Source of the DNA: Chitinophagaceae bacterium
GTDB taxonomy: Bacteria; Bacteroidota; Bacteroidia; Chitinophagales; Chitinophagaceae
Direction of reading: 5' to 3'
DNA length: 10,106 bases
Assembly: GCA_003455235.1 (NCBI GenBank)
Contig: DMRT01000162.1
Span: forward strand, 1 to 10,106
The notes beneath the pieces were generated by a model, which ran no database searches, was not told where the DNA came from, and saw nothing but the letters and a program-made list of their open reading frames with translations. Position 1 is the first letter of the stretch; each line of letters begins with the position of its first letter. Both the position numbers and the translations under genes were made by a program. This document shows positions 1 through 7,727 of the stretch, one piece after another.

Positions 1-1292
1 ACCCAATCACCCACTTTGGCATCCATCCAGGTGAGTTGCACGCCTTCTTCCCCGGAATAAAGGAGTCCGTCTTCGTCAACATGTATATTATAGCGGGTGC
101 CTTTAAAATGCCAGCTTATGATGTCTTTCAGTACCGGCAATATTTCCTCCAGTACAAATTGCTTGTCGTTTGTTGCCTGCAGGTATTTATAGATGGCAAT
201 GAAATACCAAAGTGTTCCATCCACGGTATTGTATTCCGGTTCTTCGCCGTTGTCCTGGAAACGGTTGGGCAGCATACCCTGGCTTACCACTTTTGCGAAA
301 GCCGATAATATCTTCTTTGCGTCGGCATAGCGTCCCGTGCTTAAACACAGTCCGGGTAACGAGATCATGGTATCTCTTCCCCAATCGGTAAACCAGTGAT
401 AGCCTGCGATGATTGTCTTTTCATCCTCCCCCCGTTGAACAATGAACTGATCTGATGCCAGCACCAGTTGCTGAATGGTTTCATCATCCGGCTGGTCATT
501 CAGCAATGTCTGCCGCCGTAAACTTTCCCTGGCAAGCAGGTCATGTGCATTTTTTCCTGCAGTATCGGTATCAGAAATAATAATACCGAGTGAATCTCCT
601 TTTTTAAGCTGCACCGTAAACAATCCATGGTTAAACAGGTCTTCGGTAAAATCCTGTCCCCGGTATTTTTCTACAGCATAATGAAAATTGTTAAACCAAC
701 GGGGTGTATGTTCATAGGTTGCGCCGGGTATGTTAATATATACATCCAGCTTGCCATCTGGTTTGTTGTGAAAAGTACTGTTGCTGAAATCTGCATCCCA
801 GTGCATCTGCTCACCTGCCTGCTGCAGGGAATGGTAGAAGCGACCTGCCATTAATGGCAGCAATTCCATACTGAATGTTTTCTTTGCTTTCAGCACGTCA
901 TAGATCAGCACCACGGTATTTTCTCCGTGGATCATGACAATGGTCTTTCTCAGCTGAATGCCATTTATCTCATACATCCATTGTGGAAATAATTCTTTGC
1001 TGAATGATTGCAGATATTGATTACCGCCGGGATGAATTGTATCGCCATAATCATTCACGCCCAGTTCAAAACGCTCATTATTTACAACAATGGTCTCATC
1101 CAGTTTCGAAAGCAAAACGGTTCTCTCTGTTGGCGGCTTGGTGGCAGCTACCAGTAATCCATGATACCGCCTGGTGTTACAACCGATGATGGATGAGCCC
1201 GACCATCCGCCAAGGCCGTTGGTTTCCAGCCATTCGTTTTGAATGGCTTCACTGTAACTATGTAAATGAGATTTATCTTTTTTTAGTTTCAT
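1..1292 (-). CDS. Glycogen debranching enzyme (amylo-alpha-1,6-glucosidase), N-terminal 430 residues, cut by window edge
   Basis: An open frame runs from an ATG at 1292 to the left edge without a stop (430 full codons). The N-terminal part (about residues 15-250, starting NEWLETNGLGGWSGSS and followed by TRRYHGLLVA) matches the bacterial/archaeal GDE N-terminal beta-sandwich domain. From about residue 285 the (alpha/alpha)6-barrel GDE_C domain begins, with WFTDWGRDTMISLPGL (Asp303, Asp307), then MLPNRF, YNTVDGTLWYF and LTWMDAKVGDW at the cut end. These are hallmark motifs of enzymes that hydrolyse alpha-1,6 branch stubs of glycogen to glucose. Family members are usually near 650 residues, so about one third is missing. 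There is no signal peptide, so it should be cytoplasmic. The start is chosen because the domain begins right after it and the leader AAAAAATAAACC is A-rich in the Bacteroidota manner. It lies 90 bases downstream of the GH63-like gene and probably belongs to the same glucan-use cluster. Confidence 0.93.
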   Translation of the reverse strand, partial: MKLKKDKSHLHSYSEAIQNEWLETNGLGGWSGSSIIGCNTRRYHGLLVAATKPPTERTVLLSKLDETIVVNNERFELGVNDYGDTIHPGGNQYLQSFSKELFPQWMYEINGIQLRKTIVMIHGENTVVLIYDVLKAKKTFSMELLPLMAGRFYHSLQQAGEQMHWDADFSNSTFHNKPDGKLDVYINIPGATYEHTPRWFNNFHYAVEKYRGQDFTEDLFNHGLFTVQLKKGDSLGIIISDTDTAGKNAHDLLARESLRRQTLLNDQPDDETIQQLVLASDQFIVQRGEDEKTIIAGYHWFTDWGRDTMISLPGLCLSTGRYADAKKILSAFAKVVSQGMLPNRFQDNGEEPEYNTVDGTLWYFIAIYKYLQATNDKQFVLEEILPVLKDIISWHFKGTRYNIHVDEDGLLYSGEEGVQLTWMDAKVGDW

Positions 1293-1328
1293 GGTTTATT
1301 TTTTAACACAATGGCTTTACCTGAAGTA

Positions 1329-1376
1329 CACAAAGACAAACGCCGTGTGCTTTGTGCCTATCATAGTGTCTTTGTG
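1329..1376. repeat. Palindromic intergenic repeat with CACAAAGACA / TGTCTTTGTG arms
   Basis: Two perfectly complementary 10-base arms (1329-1338 and 1367-1376) flank a 28-base centre that contains a further TTTGTG copy (1351-1356). It fills most of the 90-base gap between the GH63-like glucosidase and the debranching enzyme gene. The CTTTGTG/CACAAAG wording resembles short palindromic intergenic repeats found dispersed in many Bacteroidota genomes; that comparison is from memory, and copy number cannot be judged from one window. On RNA of either strand it could fold into a stem-loop. It has no T-tract immediately after the stem on the minus strand, so it is not a classical terminator. Confidence 0.55.
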
Positions 1377-1382
1377 GTTAAT

Positions 1383-4046
1383 TTATACAGCCAATTCTTT
1401 TTCCTGTTCTTTTACTACAGGCATTTCTTTAAGACTGATCCGGCTGATGAGTTCTGCCACCACACCCGTCCACCCCGTTTGATGGGAGGCCCCTACGCCC
1501 CTTGAATTATCTCCATGGAAATACTCATAGAACAAAACCAGGTCCTTGAAATGTTCATCGTACTGGTACACTGGGTGATCAGCATTGGCGGGCCGCATAC
1601 CGTTATCATCTTTTTCAAAAATGGAAACCAGGCGTCTTGCCAGATCATTGGATACCACGCCGAGGTTTACCTGGTTGCCTGAACCGGTGGGTAATTCCAC
1701 CAGTAACTCATCCTTATGATACTCGTGCAGTGTTTGCAATGCCTGCACCAGCAGGTAATTCATCGGCATCCATACGGGGCCACGCCAGTTGCTGTTGCCG
1801 CCGAACAGAGCGCTGGTTCCTTCCCCTGGCTGGTAATCCAGTCCAAACTCCTGCCCATCGATTTGTACGCTGTAGCCATGCTCGTGTATTTTGGAAATAG
1901 ACCGGATACCACCGGGAGAAAGAAATTCATGTTCATCCAGCAGGGCCTTCATCAGTTTTTCCAGCCTTGCCTTGGGAACCAGTGACAATAATATATCGTC
2001 GTGGTCATTCAGCTCTTCGATCACAAGGTATTGTTCGTTTTTTTCCCGGTATTGCTGGAACCATTTCAGCCGGCGGTGGAAATCAGGCACTTTATCCAGC
2101 AGGTCTTTCTTCAGCACCAGCGTGGCAAACAGGGTACTCAGTCCCACGAGGCTTCTTACCTTCAGCGGAATGAACCGTCCGTCGGGCATGGCCAGTACGT
2201 CGTAGAAAAATCCTTCTTCATCATCCCAGCTGCCGGTCCAGTTTTCCCCGATGCGGTTCAGCGATTCGGCGATGTAAACAAAGTGTTCAAAGAATTTCGT
2301 TGTTACGTCTTCATAGGTATCATCCACTTGTGCAATCTCTAATGCCATCTCCAGCATGTTGAGACAATACATCGCCATCCAGGCCGTACCATCTGCCTGT
2401 TCCAGCACACCACCGCCGGGAATCATATTACTCCGGTCAAACACACCGATATTATCCAATCCCAGGAATCCTCCTTCAAAAACATTGTTTCCCTTGTGAT
2501 CTTTCCGGTTCACCCACCAGGTGAAGTTGATCAGCAGCTTCTGGAACACCCGTTTTAAGAACGTAATATCCCCCTTGCCTGCCTGTTTCTTTTCAATTTT
2601 ATATACCTGCAAACAGCTCCATGCATGCACGGGCGGGTTCACGTCAGCAAATGCCCATTCATAAGCAGGCAGCTGCCCGTTGGGATGCATGTACCATTCC
2701 CGCAAAAACAAAATGAGTTGCTCCTTGGCGAACTGCGGATCGATCATGGCAATGGGCACACAATGAAAAGCAAGGTCCCAGGCTGCATACCAGGGATACT
2801 CCCACTTATCAGGCATCGAAATGATGTCTTCATTGTTGAGTGTTTGCCACAAGTGATTGCGCCCCAGCTTCCTCGCTTCCGGAGGAGGTGGATTCCCGGG
2901 GTCGCCATTCAGCCACCGCGGAATGTCGATATTAAAATATTGTTTGCTCCACATCATGCCGGCAAAAGCCTGGCGCTGGATATTGCGCCGGTCATCGTTT
3001 GCTGTTTCCAGCACCGAATGATAGAACGCATCGGCTTCTTTGATCCGCAGATCAAAAATGTCATCAAAATCATTTTCAAAGGGGCTGGATTTTAAAGCGT
3101 GTTTACTGAGTCGTAACCGGATGGTTACCGAAGACTGTGCCGGTATGGTATGTTTATACAGCGGCGCAAATTTTGTTCCTTCCGTCTTTCCATCGAACAG
3201 TGTGTAATCGTCCTGTATTACTGCCTGGTGGAAACTGTCTTTTACAAAGACTGTTTTGTTAGGCTGATTGTACAAACGTTCCTTATTTGTTTCATTCTCG
3301 GTAAAAAGGGTAAGCAATGGCTTTTCATAATAGAGGTGGTATTCGCCCACCCAGTAGTGGTCGGCTTTGACCATACCATACCCTTCGTTGTCTTCTTTCA
3401 GATAGATCAACGGTTTTTCATGCATCATACCAAAGTCCCATAAGTTGCGCATCCACAGCGTGGGCAAAACAGTTATGTCTGCTGCCCCGGCAGCCCGGTT
3501 ATGCACCGTGATGCGGATCAGCATATCTTCCGTGTCATTCTTTGCATATTCGGTGAACACATCAAAGTACCTGTTATCGTTGAATGCCCCGGTATCAATC
3601 AGTTCGTATTCGGGTTCAAACCGGTTGCGGCTCCTGTTTGTATTCAGCAGGCCGGCATAAGGGAATTCGTTCTGCGGGTACTTGTACAGGTGTTTCATGT
3701 ACGAGTGTGTGGGAGTGCTGTCGAGGTAATAATATAACTCTTTCACATCTTCCCCGTGATTGCCTTCATTGCCTGTTAATCCGAACAGGCGCTCTTTGAG
3801 AATCGGGTCTTTACCGTTCCACAATGCAATGGCAAAGCAGATGCGCTGCATGTCGTCACTGATACCGGCAATGCCGTCTTCTCCCCAGCGGTATACCCGG
3901 CTGCGGGCATGGTCGTGCGGAAAATAATCCCAGGCGTTCCCGTTCTCACTGTAATCTTCCCGTACCGTGCCCCATTGGCGCTCGCTTAAGTAAGGCCCCC
4001 ATTTTTTCCATTGAGGATCTGCAAGTCTTTTTTGTTCTGTGTTCAT
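1383..4046 (-). CDS. GH63/MGH1-like glycoside hydrolase (putative alpha-glucosidase)
   Basis: This 887-residue protein has no signal peptide and is probably cytoplasmic. It belongs to the long glucosidase family related to GH63, often annotated as MGH1-like glycoside hydrolase and also represented by uncharacterised fungal proteins. The N-terminal part (about 1-350) is a beta-rich domain with the family's typical opening (ERQWGTVREDYSENGNAWDYF). The C-terminal (alpha/alpha)6 barrel carries WYAAWDLAFH, where Asp424 sits in the position of the GH63 general acid, NWRGPVWMPMNYL further on, and YEYFHGDNSRG with Glu841 as the likely base, followed by TGWTGVVAELI. Residue roles are inferred from GH63 analogy. 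The substrate is not established: an alpha-linked glucose oligosaccharide is likely, and related enzymes also act on mannosyl- or glucosylglycerate. The start is 10 bases after the stop of the TlpA-like gene, which indicates co-transcription. Confidence 0.9.
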   Translation of the reverse strand: MNTEQKRLADPQWKKWGPYLSERQWGTVREDYSENGNAWDYFPHDHARSRVYRWGEDGIAGISDDMQRICFAIALWNGKDPILKERLFGLTGNEGNHGEDVKELYYYLDSTPTHSYMKHLYKYPQNEFPYAGLLNTNRSRNRFEPEYELIDTGAFNDNRYFDVFTEYAKNDTEDMLIRITVHNRAAGAADITVLPTLWMRNLWDFGMMHEKPLIYLKEDNEGYGMVKADHYWVGEYHLYYEKPLLTLFTENETNKERLYNQPNKTVFVKDSFHQAVIQDDYTLFDGKTEGTKFAPLYKHTIPAQSSVTIRLRLSKHALKSSPFENDFDDIFDLRIKEADAFYHSVLETANDDRRNIQRQAFAGMMWSKQYFNIDIPRWLNGDPGNPPPPEARKLGRNHLWQTLNNEDIISMPDKWEYPWYAAWDLAFHCVPIAMIDPQFAKEQLILFLREWYMHPNGQLPAYEWAFADVNPPVHAWSCLQVYKIEKKQAGKGDITFLKRVFQKLLINFTWWVNRKDHKGNNVFEGGFLGLDNIGVFDRSNMIPGGGVLEQADGTAWMAMYCLNMLEMALEIAQVDDTYEDVTTKFFEHFVYIAESLNRIGENWTGSWDDEEGFFYDVLAMPDGRFIPLKVRSLVGLSTLFATLVLKKDLLDKVPDFHRRLKWFQQYREKNEQYLVIEELNDHDDILLSLVPKARLEKLMKALLDEHEFLSPGGIRSISKIHEHGYSVQIDGQEFGLDYQPGEGTSALFGGNSNWRGPVWMPMNYLLVQALQTLHEYHKDELLVELPTGSGNQVNLGVVSNDLARRLVSIFEKDDNGMRPANADHPVYQYDEHFKDLVLFYEYFHGDNSRGVGASHQTGWTGVVAELISRISLKEMPVVKEQEKELAV

Positions 4047-4056
4047 TACAGCGGTA

Positions 4057-4839
4057 TTATGGTTGTTTTAAATTGAGCAGCGATGCTTCTATCGCTTTCT
4101 CCAGTTTTATCTCGATGCCGGGTTGTTTTCCCAGCACAGCATAGCGTACAATACCATTCCCATCCAGCACAATATGTATCGGCCAGCCCGGCATGGGATC
4201 AAATATTGTCTTTGGGTCTGCAGAAGCCACCTGGTTATACCGGAATGTATATTTTGTAAAGAATTCAGCCAGTTGTTCCGGCGTGTTCCAGGAAGAGGCG
4301 ATGAAGACAACGTTTTTACCGGAATACCGGTCAGCCAGTGCATTCAGCAGCGGCAGTTCGGCAATACAGGGGCCACAGCTGGTATACCAGAAATTCAGCA
4401 CCACGGTTTTGCCTGCTGAATTTTCGCTGGAAAATTTATTTCCCTTTATGTCTGTCCATTCGAAAGCAGGGAATGGCTTACCAACCGGCTCCCTGAATAT
4501 ATCAATGGAGCTTGGTGCTGTTTTCCTTTGTTTATTTTCTCCCCCGGATAAGTTACCCGGCTCATCAGCAATAAAGTTTATCTCTCCGGCAGGACCGGTA
4601 CCGGTGTTTGTTATATTGAACTCCTGCCTGAGAAAGTTCTGCTGCTGCATCAATTTCTCCTTATCCCTGATAGAGATGGGAGATCCGTTCAGCCGATAGC
4701 TTACTTTCAGTTTCTGTCCGTCTTCGAATTGCTGCAACTCAGTACTGTCATTCAATACGGTAACCGTTTGCGCTGCTGCAGTATGAAACAGTAATGATGA
4801 ACATACGAGCAGTTGAATTAATTTCATTATCATATACAT
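4057..4839 (-). CDS. Exported TlpA-like thioredoxin-fold protein (redoxin)
   Basis: The C-terminal half is a TlpA/AhpC-TSA type thioredoxin domain: VGKPFPAFEWTDIKGNKF, then VVLNFWYTSCGPC with the redox CGPC pair (codons at 4377-4366), and later GWPIHIVLDGNG, where the Pro is the expected cis-proline. The N-terminal half after the leader has no family I recognise. The frame opens at 4869 inside the preceding dehydrogenase gene, but the first 10 codons of that version are unlikely to be used. In-frame ATGs at 4839, 4833 and 4827 each put a signal peptide (MKLIQLLVCSSLLFHTAAAQ) at or near the N-terminus. I give the 4839 start, 13 bases after the upstream stop; 4827 is equally plausible. Cleavage after the AAA-Q region would release a periplasmic protein. 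The lone Cys in the leader is a poor lipobox. It is an odd partner for the cytoplasmic glucan enzymes that flank it at 10-13 bases. Its likely role is thiol-disulfide exchange in the cell envelope. Confidence 0.85.
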   Translation of the reverse strand: MYMIMKLIQLLVCSSLLFHTAAAQTVTVLNDSTELQQFEDGQKLKVSYRLNGSPISIRDKEKLMQQQNFLRQEFNITNTGTGPAGEINFIADEPGNLSGGENKQRKTAPSSIDIFREPVGKPFPAFEWTDIKGNKFSSENSAGKTVVLNFWYTSCGPCIAELPLLNALADRYSGKNVVFIASSWNTPEQLAEFFTKYTFRYNQVASADPKTIFDPMPGWPIHIVLDGNGIVRYAVLGKQPGIEIKLEKAIEASLLNLKQP

Positions 4840-4852
4840 GTATTTTGGTGTT

Positions 4853-5659
4853 TTATCCGTTGTCTTCAAACCCGGGATACAGCGTCATTCCACCGTCTAC
4901 AAACAGGGTGGTTCCATTCACGTAATCGCTGTCATCACTTGCCAGCCATACGGCGGCTTTGCCGATGTCTTCCACCTGTCCTACTCTTTTCTGTGGAATG
5001 AGTTTCAATAATTCCTGCAGGTGTGACTGTGTATCCCATGCATCGTGGTTGATGGGGGTGGCAATGGCGCCGGGTGCAATGGAGTTGATGCGTATCATCT
5101 TCGGCGCAAACTCCTGGGCAATGGTTTTCATCATCAGCATCACGCCGCCTTTGCTGGCTGCATAGTTGGCATGGCCTGCCCAGGGAATCACTTCATGTAC
5201 GCTGCTCATGCAGATGATCTTGCCGGCGGCGCACGAGACCTCCCGGCGGATGCGGCGTAAAAATTCCTTGATGGCTTCCCGGGCACAGAGGAACTGGCCG
5301 GTAAGGTTTACGCCCAGCACAAAATTCCATTGGTCCAGCGTCATCTCGGTAAAGGGAGCGTCTTTCTGCAGACCGGCATTGTTGACCAGGATATCCACGG
5401 TGCCGAATTGCCCGATGGTATCGGCAAACATCCGCTTCACGTCTTCCTCCTTACTCACGTCGCATTGGTACGAAATGGCCCGGCCGCCGTCAGCTACAAT
5501 TTCTTCCACTACTTTTTCTGCCATTTCCCTTGTTTGCGCAATGGGATAGTTCACCACCACCGTGGCGCCGGCTTTCGCCAGCTCTTTTGAGCAACCCGCC
5601 CCGATGCCGCTGCTGGCTCCGGTAACGATTGCAATCTGTCCTTCCAGTTTTCGTTTCAT
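4853..5659 (-). CDS. gdh: Glucose 1-dehydrogenase (NAD(P)+), short-chain dehydrogenase
   Basis: This 268-residue classical SDR probably oxidises beta-D-glucose to D-glucono-1,5-lactone with NAD(P)+ in the cytoplasm. Seen in the sequence are the Rossmann cofactor motif TGASSGIG (13-20), NNAG (93-96), and the catalytic Ser153 and Tyr166-x3-Lys170. Tyr166 sits in SSVHEVIPWAGHANYAASKGG-type wording that closely follows Bacillus glucose 1-dehydrogenases (SSVHE-IPW-YAASKGG). PGAIATPIN and the C-terminal DGGMTLYPGF also match that group, whose usual length is 261. The fit is better than to 3-oxoacyl-ACP reductases, which lack the SSVHE and GGMTLYP wording. It starts 16 bases after the GH57 stop with an A-rich leader (ACAAAACAAACA) and sits between glucan hydrolases, consistent with glucose released by them being its substrate. 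The specificity is inferred from resemblance. Confidence 0.9.
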   Translation of the reverse strand: MKRKLEGQIAIVTGASSGIGAGCSKELAKAGATVVVNYPIAQTREMAEKVVEEIVADGGRAISYQCDVSKEEDVKRMFADTIGQFGTVDILVNNAGLQKDAPFTEMTLDQWNFVLGVNLTGQFLCAREAIKEFLRRIRREVSCAAGKIICMSSVHEVIPWAGHANYAASKGGVMLMMKTIAQEFAPKMIRINSIAPGAIATPINHDAWDTQSHLQELLKLIPQKRVGQVEDIGKAAVWLASDDSDYVNGTTLFVDGGMTLYPGFEDNG

Positions 5660-5675
5660 TGTTTGTTTTGTTTAT

Positions 5676-6914
5676 TTAAAATAACATGGCTGATAAATGA
5701 TGGCTGAACCGCTTCCTGCTCTTCTCCACCCCGGCGGTAATGAGTGATATCTCAAAATCGGTGAGGATATTGGCGATCTGCTGGTACTTCTCCACGGTAT
5801 AATTTGCGTGTTCGGTAAAATGATAGGTATGTACTTCCCGCGGACGGCTGCCGGCAATAAAACAGAAGTGTTCGGCCGACTGCAGTTTACCCCAGGTATT
5901 CAGCAGGCGTTCATCACCTGTTTCATGCACCAGCGCTTCCAGTTTATATAATTTACGGAGCATCTCATTCTGCTGCACCTGTTCGCCCAGCTTGTAGATG
6001 CCGTGTTCTTCATCTGAGATGGAAACAGGAACGGGTGCATCATAAATGGCTTTCGGGTAACAATCATTCAGTGCTTCCGAGGCTGTTTTAAATCCATAGC
6101 CGCTGCGGGATAGAATGGCCCCGGGTATTTCTTCCAGGAAACAGAATATACCAGGCCCTGTTTTATGAACGCCAAAGGTTTCATAGTCGAGGAAGAGGTT
6201 GATACTGCAGCTGTCACCGGCGTGATCATGAAAAACACGCCCGGCGAATTTGTCTGCCGTCAATGCATAGCGGCTTCCTTTGCCTTTTCCATACAGGCAG
6301 GCAATGTCATCACTCAGTCCGCCATTGCGGAGCAGCATGCCAAAGTCGCCGTTACCGGGCGCTGCATAGGTTTGATTGGGAGAACGGCCCTTGAGTATCT
6401 CTGCTGCTCCATCAATAAGCATACCCTTGTACCCCATGGCGGCGATATACCTGGCCAGTTCGTTATCGTGAATCATTTCGGTATTGCGGAACACCATGGG
6501 TTCATAACCGAATAGTCTTTTTACCAGTTTCTCGTGCTGCTTTACCTGCCGGGTAAATTCCTCCCGGGAATGAAGCCAGCTATACGAGTTGTAATATGTT
6601 TCGCCCAGGATCTCTACGCAGCCGGTATCCACCAGTTGGCGGAACGAACGGAGCAGGTCGGGCCGGAACTGTTCAAAAAGCTCCAGCGTGGTGCCGCTGA
6701 TGGAAAAACTGACGCGGAATTTTCCTTCGTGCTTCCGGATCTGTTCCAGCAACAGTTTATTGGCGGGCAGGTAACACTGTTCGGCCAGCTGGTCCATGAT
6801 CATGGCCATGGATACTTTATCCTCGTACAAATGAAGTTTGCCGATATCTTCAAAGCAATAGCTTTTGAACTGGTATGGTTGCTGTATGCGGAAACAAAAA
6901 TTTATAAATGGCAT
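5676..6914 (-). CDS. Glycoside hydrolase family 57 protein (alpha-amylase-type), divergent
   Basis: This 412-residue protein has no signal peptide. GH57 enzymes cleave or transfer alpha-glucan chains using a Glu nucleophile and an Asp acid/base. Both are present: FRNTEMIHD (Glu146) and LFLDYETFGVHK (Asp243). The surrounding GH57 pattern is also clear: VSFSISGTTLELF, VEILGETYYNS, YKGMLIDGAAEIL and GLSDDIACLYG. Two normally conserved histidines are replaced: the N-terminal HQP motif reads QQP (Gln11), and the His usual after ETYY is Asn109. The segment normally reading like SWADxERDxSAWLGN is also altered (SISDEEHGIYKLGEQVQ, about 300-316). The protein could therefore be an active amylase with shifted specificity, a weak enzyme or a binding protein. 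It is the first gene of the glucan cluster, starting after a 105-base gap, and the glucose dehydrogenase follows at 16 bases. Confidence 0.88.
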   Translation of the reverse strand: MPFINFCFRIQQPYQFKSYCFEDIGKLHLYEDKVSMAMIMDQLAEQCYLPANKLLLEQIRKHEGKFRVSFSISGTTLELFEQFRPDLLRSFRQLVDTGCVEILGETYYNSYSWLHSREEFTRQVKQHEKLVKRLFGYEPMVFRNTEMIHDNELARYIAAMGYKGMLIDGAAEILKGRSPNQTYAAPGNGDFGMLLRNGGLSDDIACLYGKGKGSRYALTADKFAGRVFHDHAGDSCSINLFLDYETFGVHKTGPGIFCFLEEIPGAILSRSGYGFKTASEALNDCYPKAIYDAPVPVSISDEEHGIYKLGEQVQQNEMLRKLYKLEALVHETGDERLLNTWGKLQSAEHFCFIAGSRPREVHTYHFTEHANYTVEKYQQIANILTDFEISLITAGVEKSRKRFSHHLSAMLF

Positions 6915-7019
6915 GGCTGTTTATTTCATTAATCAAGTAATCGTTTGGTGCTTCATAGGATCCGGAACAAAACTATCACCGGCTTATTTATCCGGCTGTC
7001 CGGCGGCTTACAAACAGGA
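6915..7019 (-). promoter_or_regulatory. 105-base gap before GH57 gene, weak promoter candidate
   Basis: On the minus strand TAGTTTTG (6975-6968) matches the Bacteroidota -7 consensus TAnnTTTG and lies about 53 bases before the GH57 start. No TTTG box is found at the expected distance (about 19 bases) upstream, so support is weak. The gap also holds a cluster of CCGG motifs that could form short 4-bp stems, but no T-tract and so no clear terminator after the Crp/Fnr gene. Read-through from the regulator into the glucan genes therefore remains possible. Confidence 0.25.
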
Positions 7020-7700
7020 TCAATTAACAAAACAGTTTTCGTTGAATTCGATGTGTTTGCGGTTGTAGTAGATCACGCCGCCTTCTTTCAGTTCATTCAG
7101 GAGAGTGGTTACGCTCTGGCGGGATGTGGAAATGATGCCGGCGATATCGCTGTGTGTAAGGTAGTTGTTGAGCCGGATGGTATCTCCTTCGCGGCTGCCT
7201 TCGCGGCGTGCCCAGTCGCGGAAGAAGCTGATCAGCCTGCTTTTGGCATCTTTGAACACCAGGTTGGCATGGCGGCTCTCCAGTTTGCGGAATTTGCCGC
7301 TCACATGCTGGATGAAATTCATGGCCAGCACCACGTTGGTCTGCATCAGCTGCTTGAACTCGGATGATTTGAAAGAACAGATCACCGTATTTTCGGTAAG
7401 CGCTTCGGCAAACTCATCGTCTGAAACGCTGCCATCCAGGCTTACATCGCCAAATATTTCGGTGGCGGTAAGTACTTCCTTGATGAGCTCATCGCCCCGG
7501 TCATCCACTTCTGATATCTTCACTCTCCCTTTTGAAAGGAGGTAGATCCGGCTGTCGAACCCGTCTTCCATATAAACACTTTCGCCTTTCTTTACATTCT
7601 TCACCTTTACCAGGTTGGCCATTTCCAGCAACTGGGCATCGGTAAGTCCGGTAGTTACGGAGTGCTGCTTTAAATACAGGTATTTGATCTCGGTGTACAT
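7020..7700 (-). CDS. Crp/Fnr-family transcriptional regulator
   Basis: This 226-residue regulator has an N-terminal cyclic-nucleotide-binding-type beta-roll (about 20-120; KKGESVYMEDGFDSRIYLLSKG, then EIFGDVSLDG), a long dimerisation helix (about 122-150) and a C-terminal winged helix-turn-helix (about 178-215) with LTHSDIAGIISTSRQSVTTLL as the DNA-reading part. The phosphate-binding cassette reads FGDVSLDGSVSDDEFAE and lacks the Arg-Ser/Thr that contacts cAMP in E. coli Crp. There is no N-terminal cysteine cluster as in FNR, only Cys108 and Cys223. It is therefore neither a standard cAMP sensor nor an Fe-S oxygen sensor, and its signal is unknown. It lies 27 bases after the thioredoxin-like gene, so the two are probably co-transcribed, and upstream of the glucan genes, which makes these candidate targets (inference). 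Confidence 0.92.
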   Translation of the reverse strand: MYTEIKYLYLKQHSVTTGLTDAQLLEMANLVKVKNVKKGESVYMEDGFDSRIYLLSKGRVKISEVDDRGDELIKEVLTATEIFGDVSLDGSVSDDEFAEALTENTVICSFKSSEFKQLMQTNVVLAMNFIQHVSGKFRKLESRHANLVFKDAKSRLISFFRDWARREGSREGDTIRLNNYLTHSDIAGIISTSRQSVTTLLNELKEGGVIYYNRKHIEFNENCFVN

Positions 7701-7727
7701 GATGATAGGTTTTTAAGTTGAATGATA

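Noticed and set aside
36..854. Several plus-strand open frames of 60-90 codons in the left 900 bases
   Set aside because: They are antisense to the debranching enzyme frame, which has strong family motifs throughout; the plus-strand products show no recognisable domain.
2625..3095. Plus-strand frame of 156 codons
   Set aside because: It lies wholly opposite the GH63-like gene and its product has no family features; it is a shadow of the real reading frame.
4193..4699. Plus-strand frame of 168 codons
   Set aside because: It is antisense to the TlpA-like gene with CGPC and a signal peptide; no independent leader or domain is seen.
6930..6950. Possible FNR-like box (TTGAT...) before the GH57 gene
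   Set aside because: Only one half-site is present; the second half does not match ATCAA, so it is not supported as an operator.
6965..7012. CCGG-rich segment after the Crp/Fnr gene as a terminator
   Set aside because: Stems are only about 4 bp and there is no T-tract.
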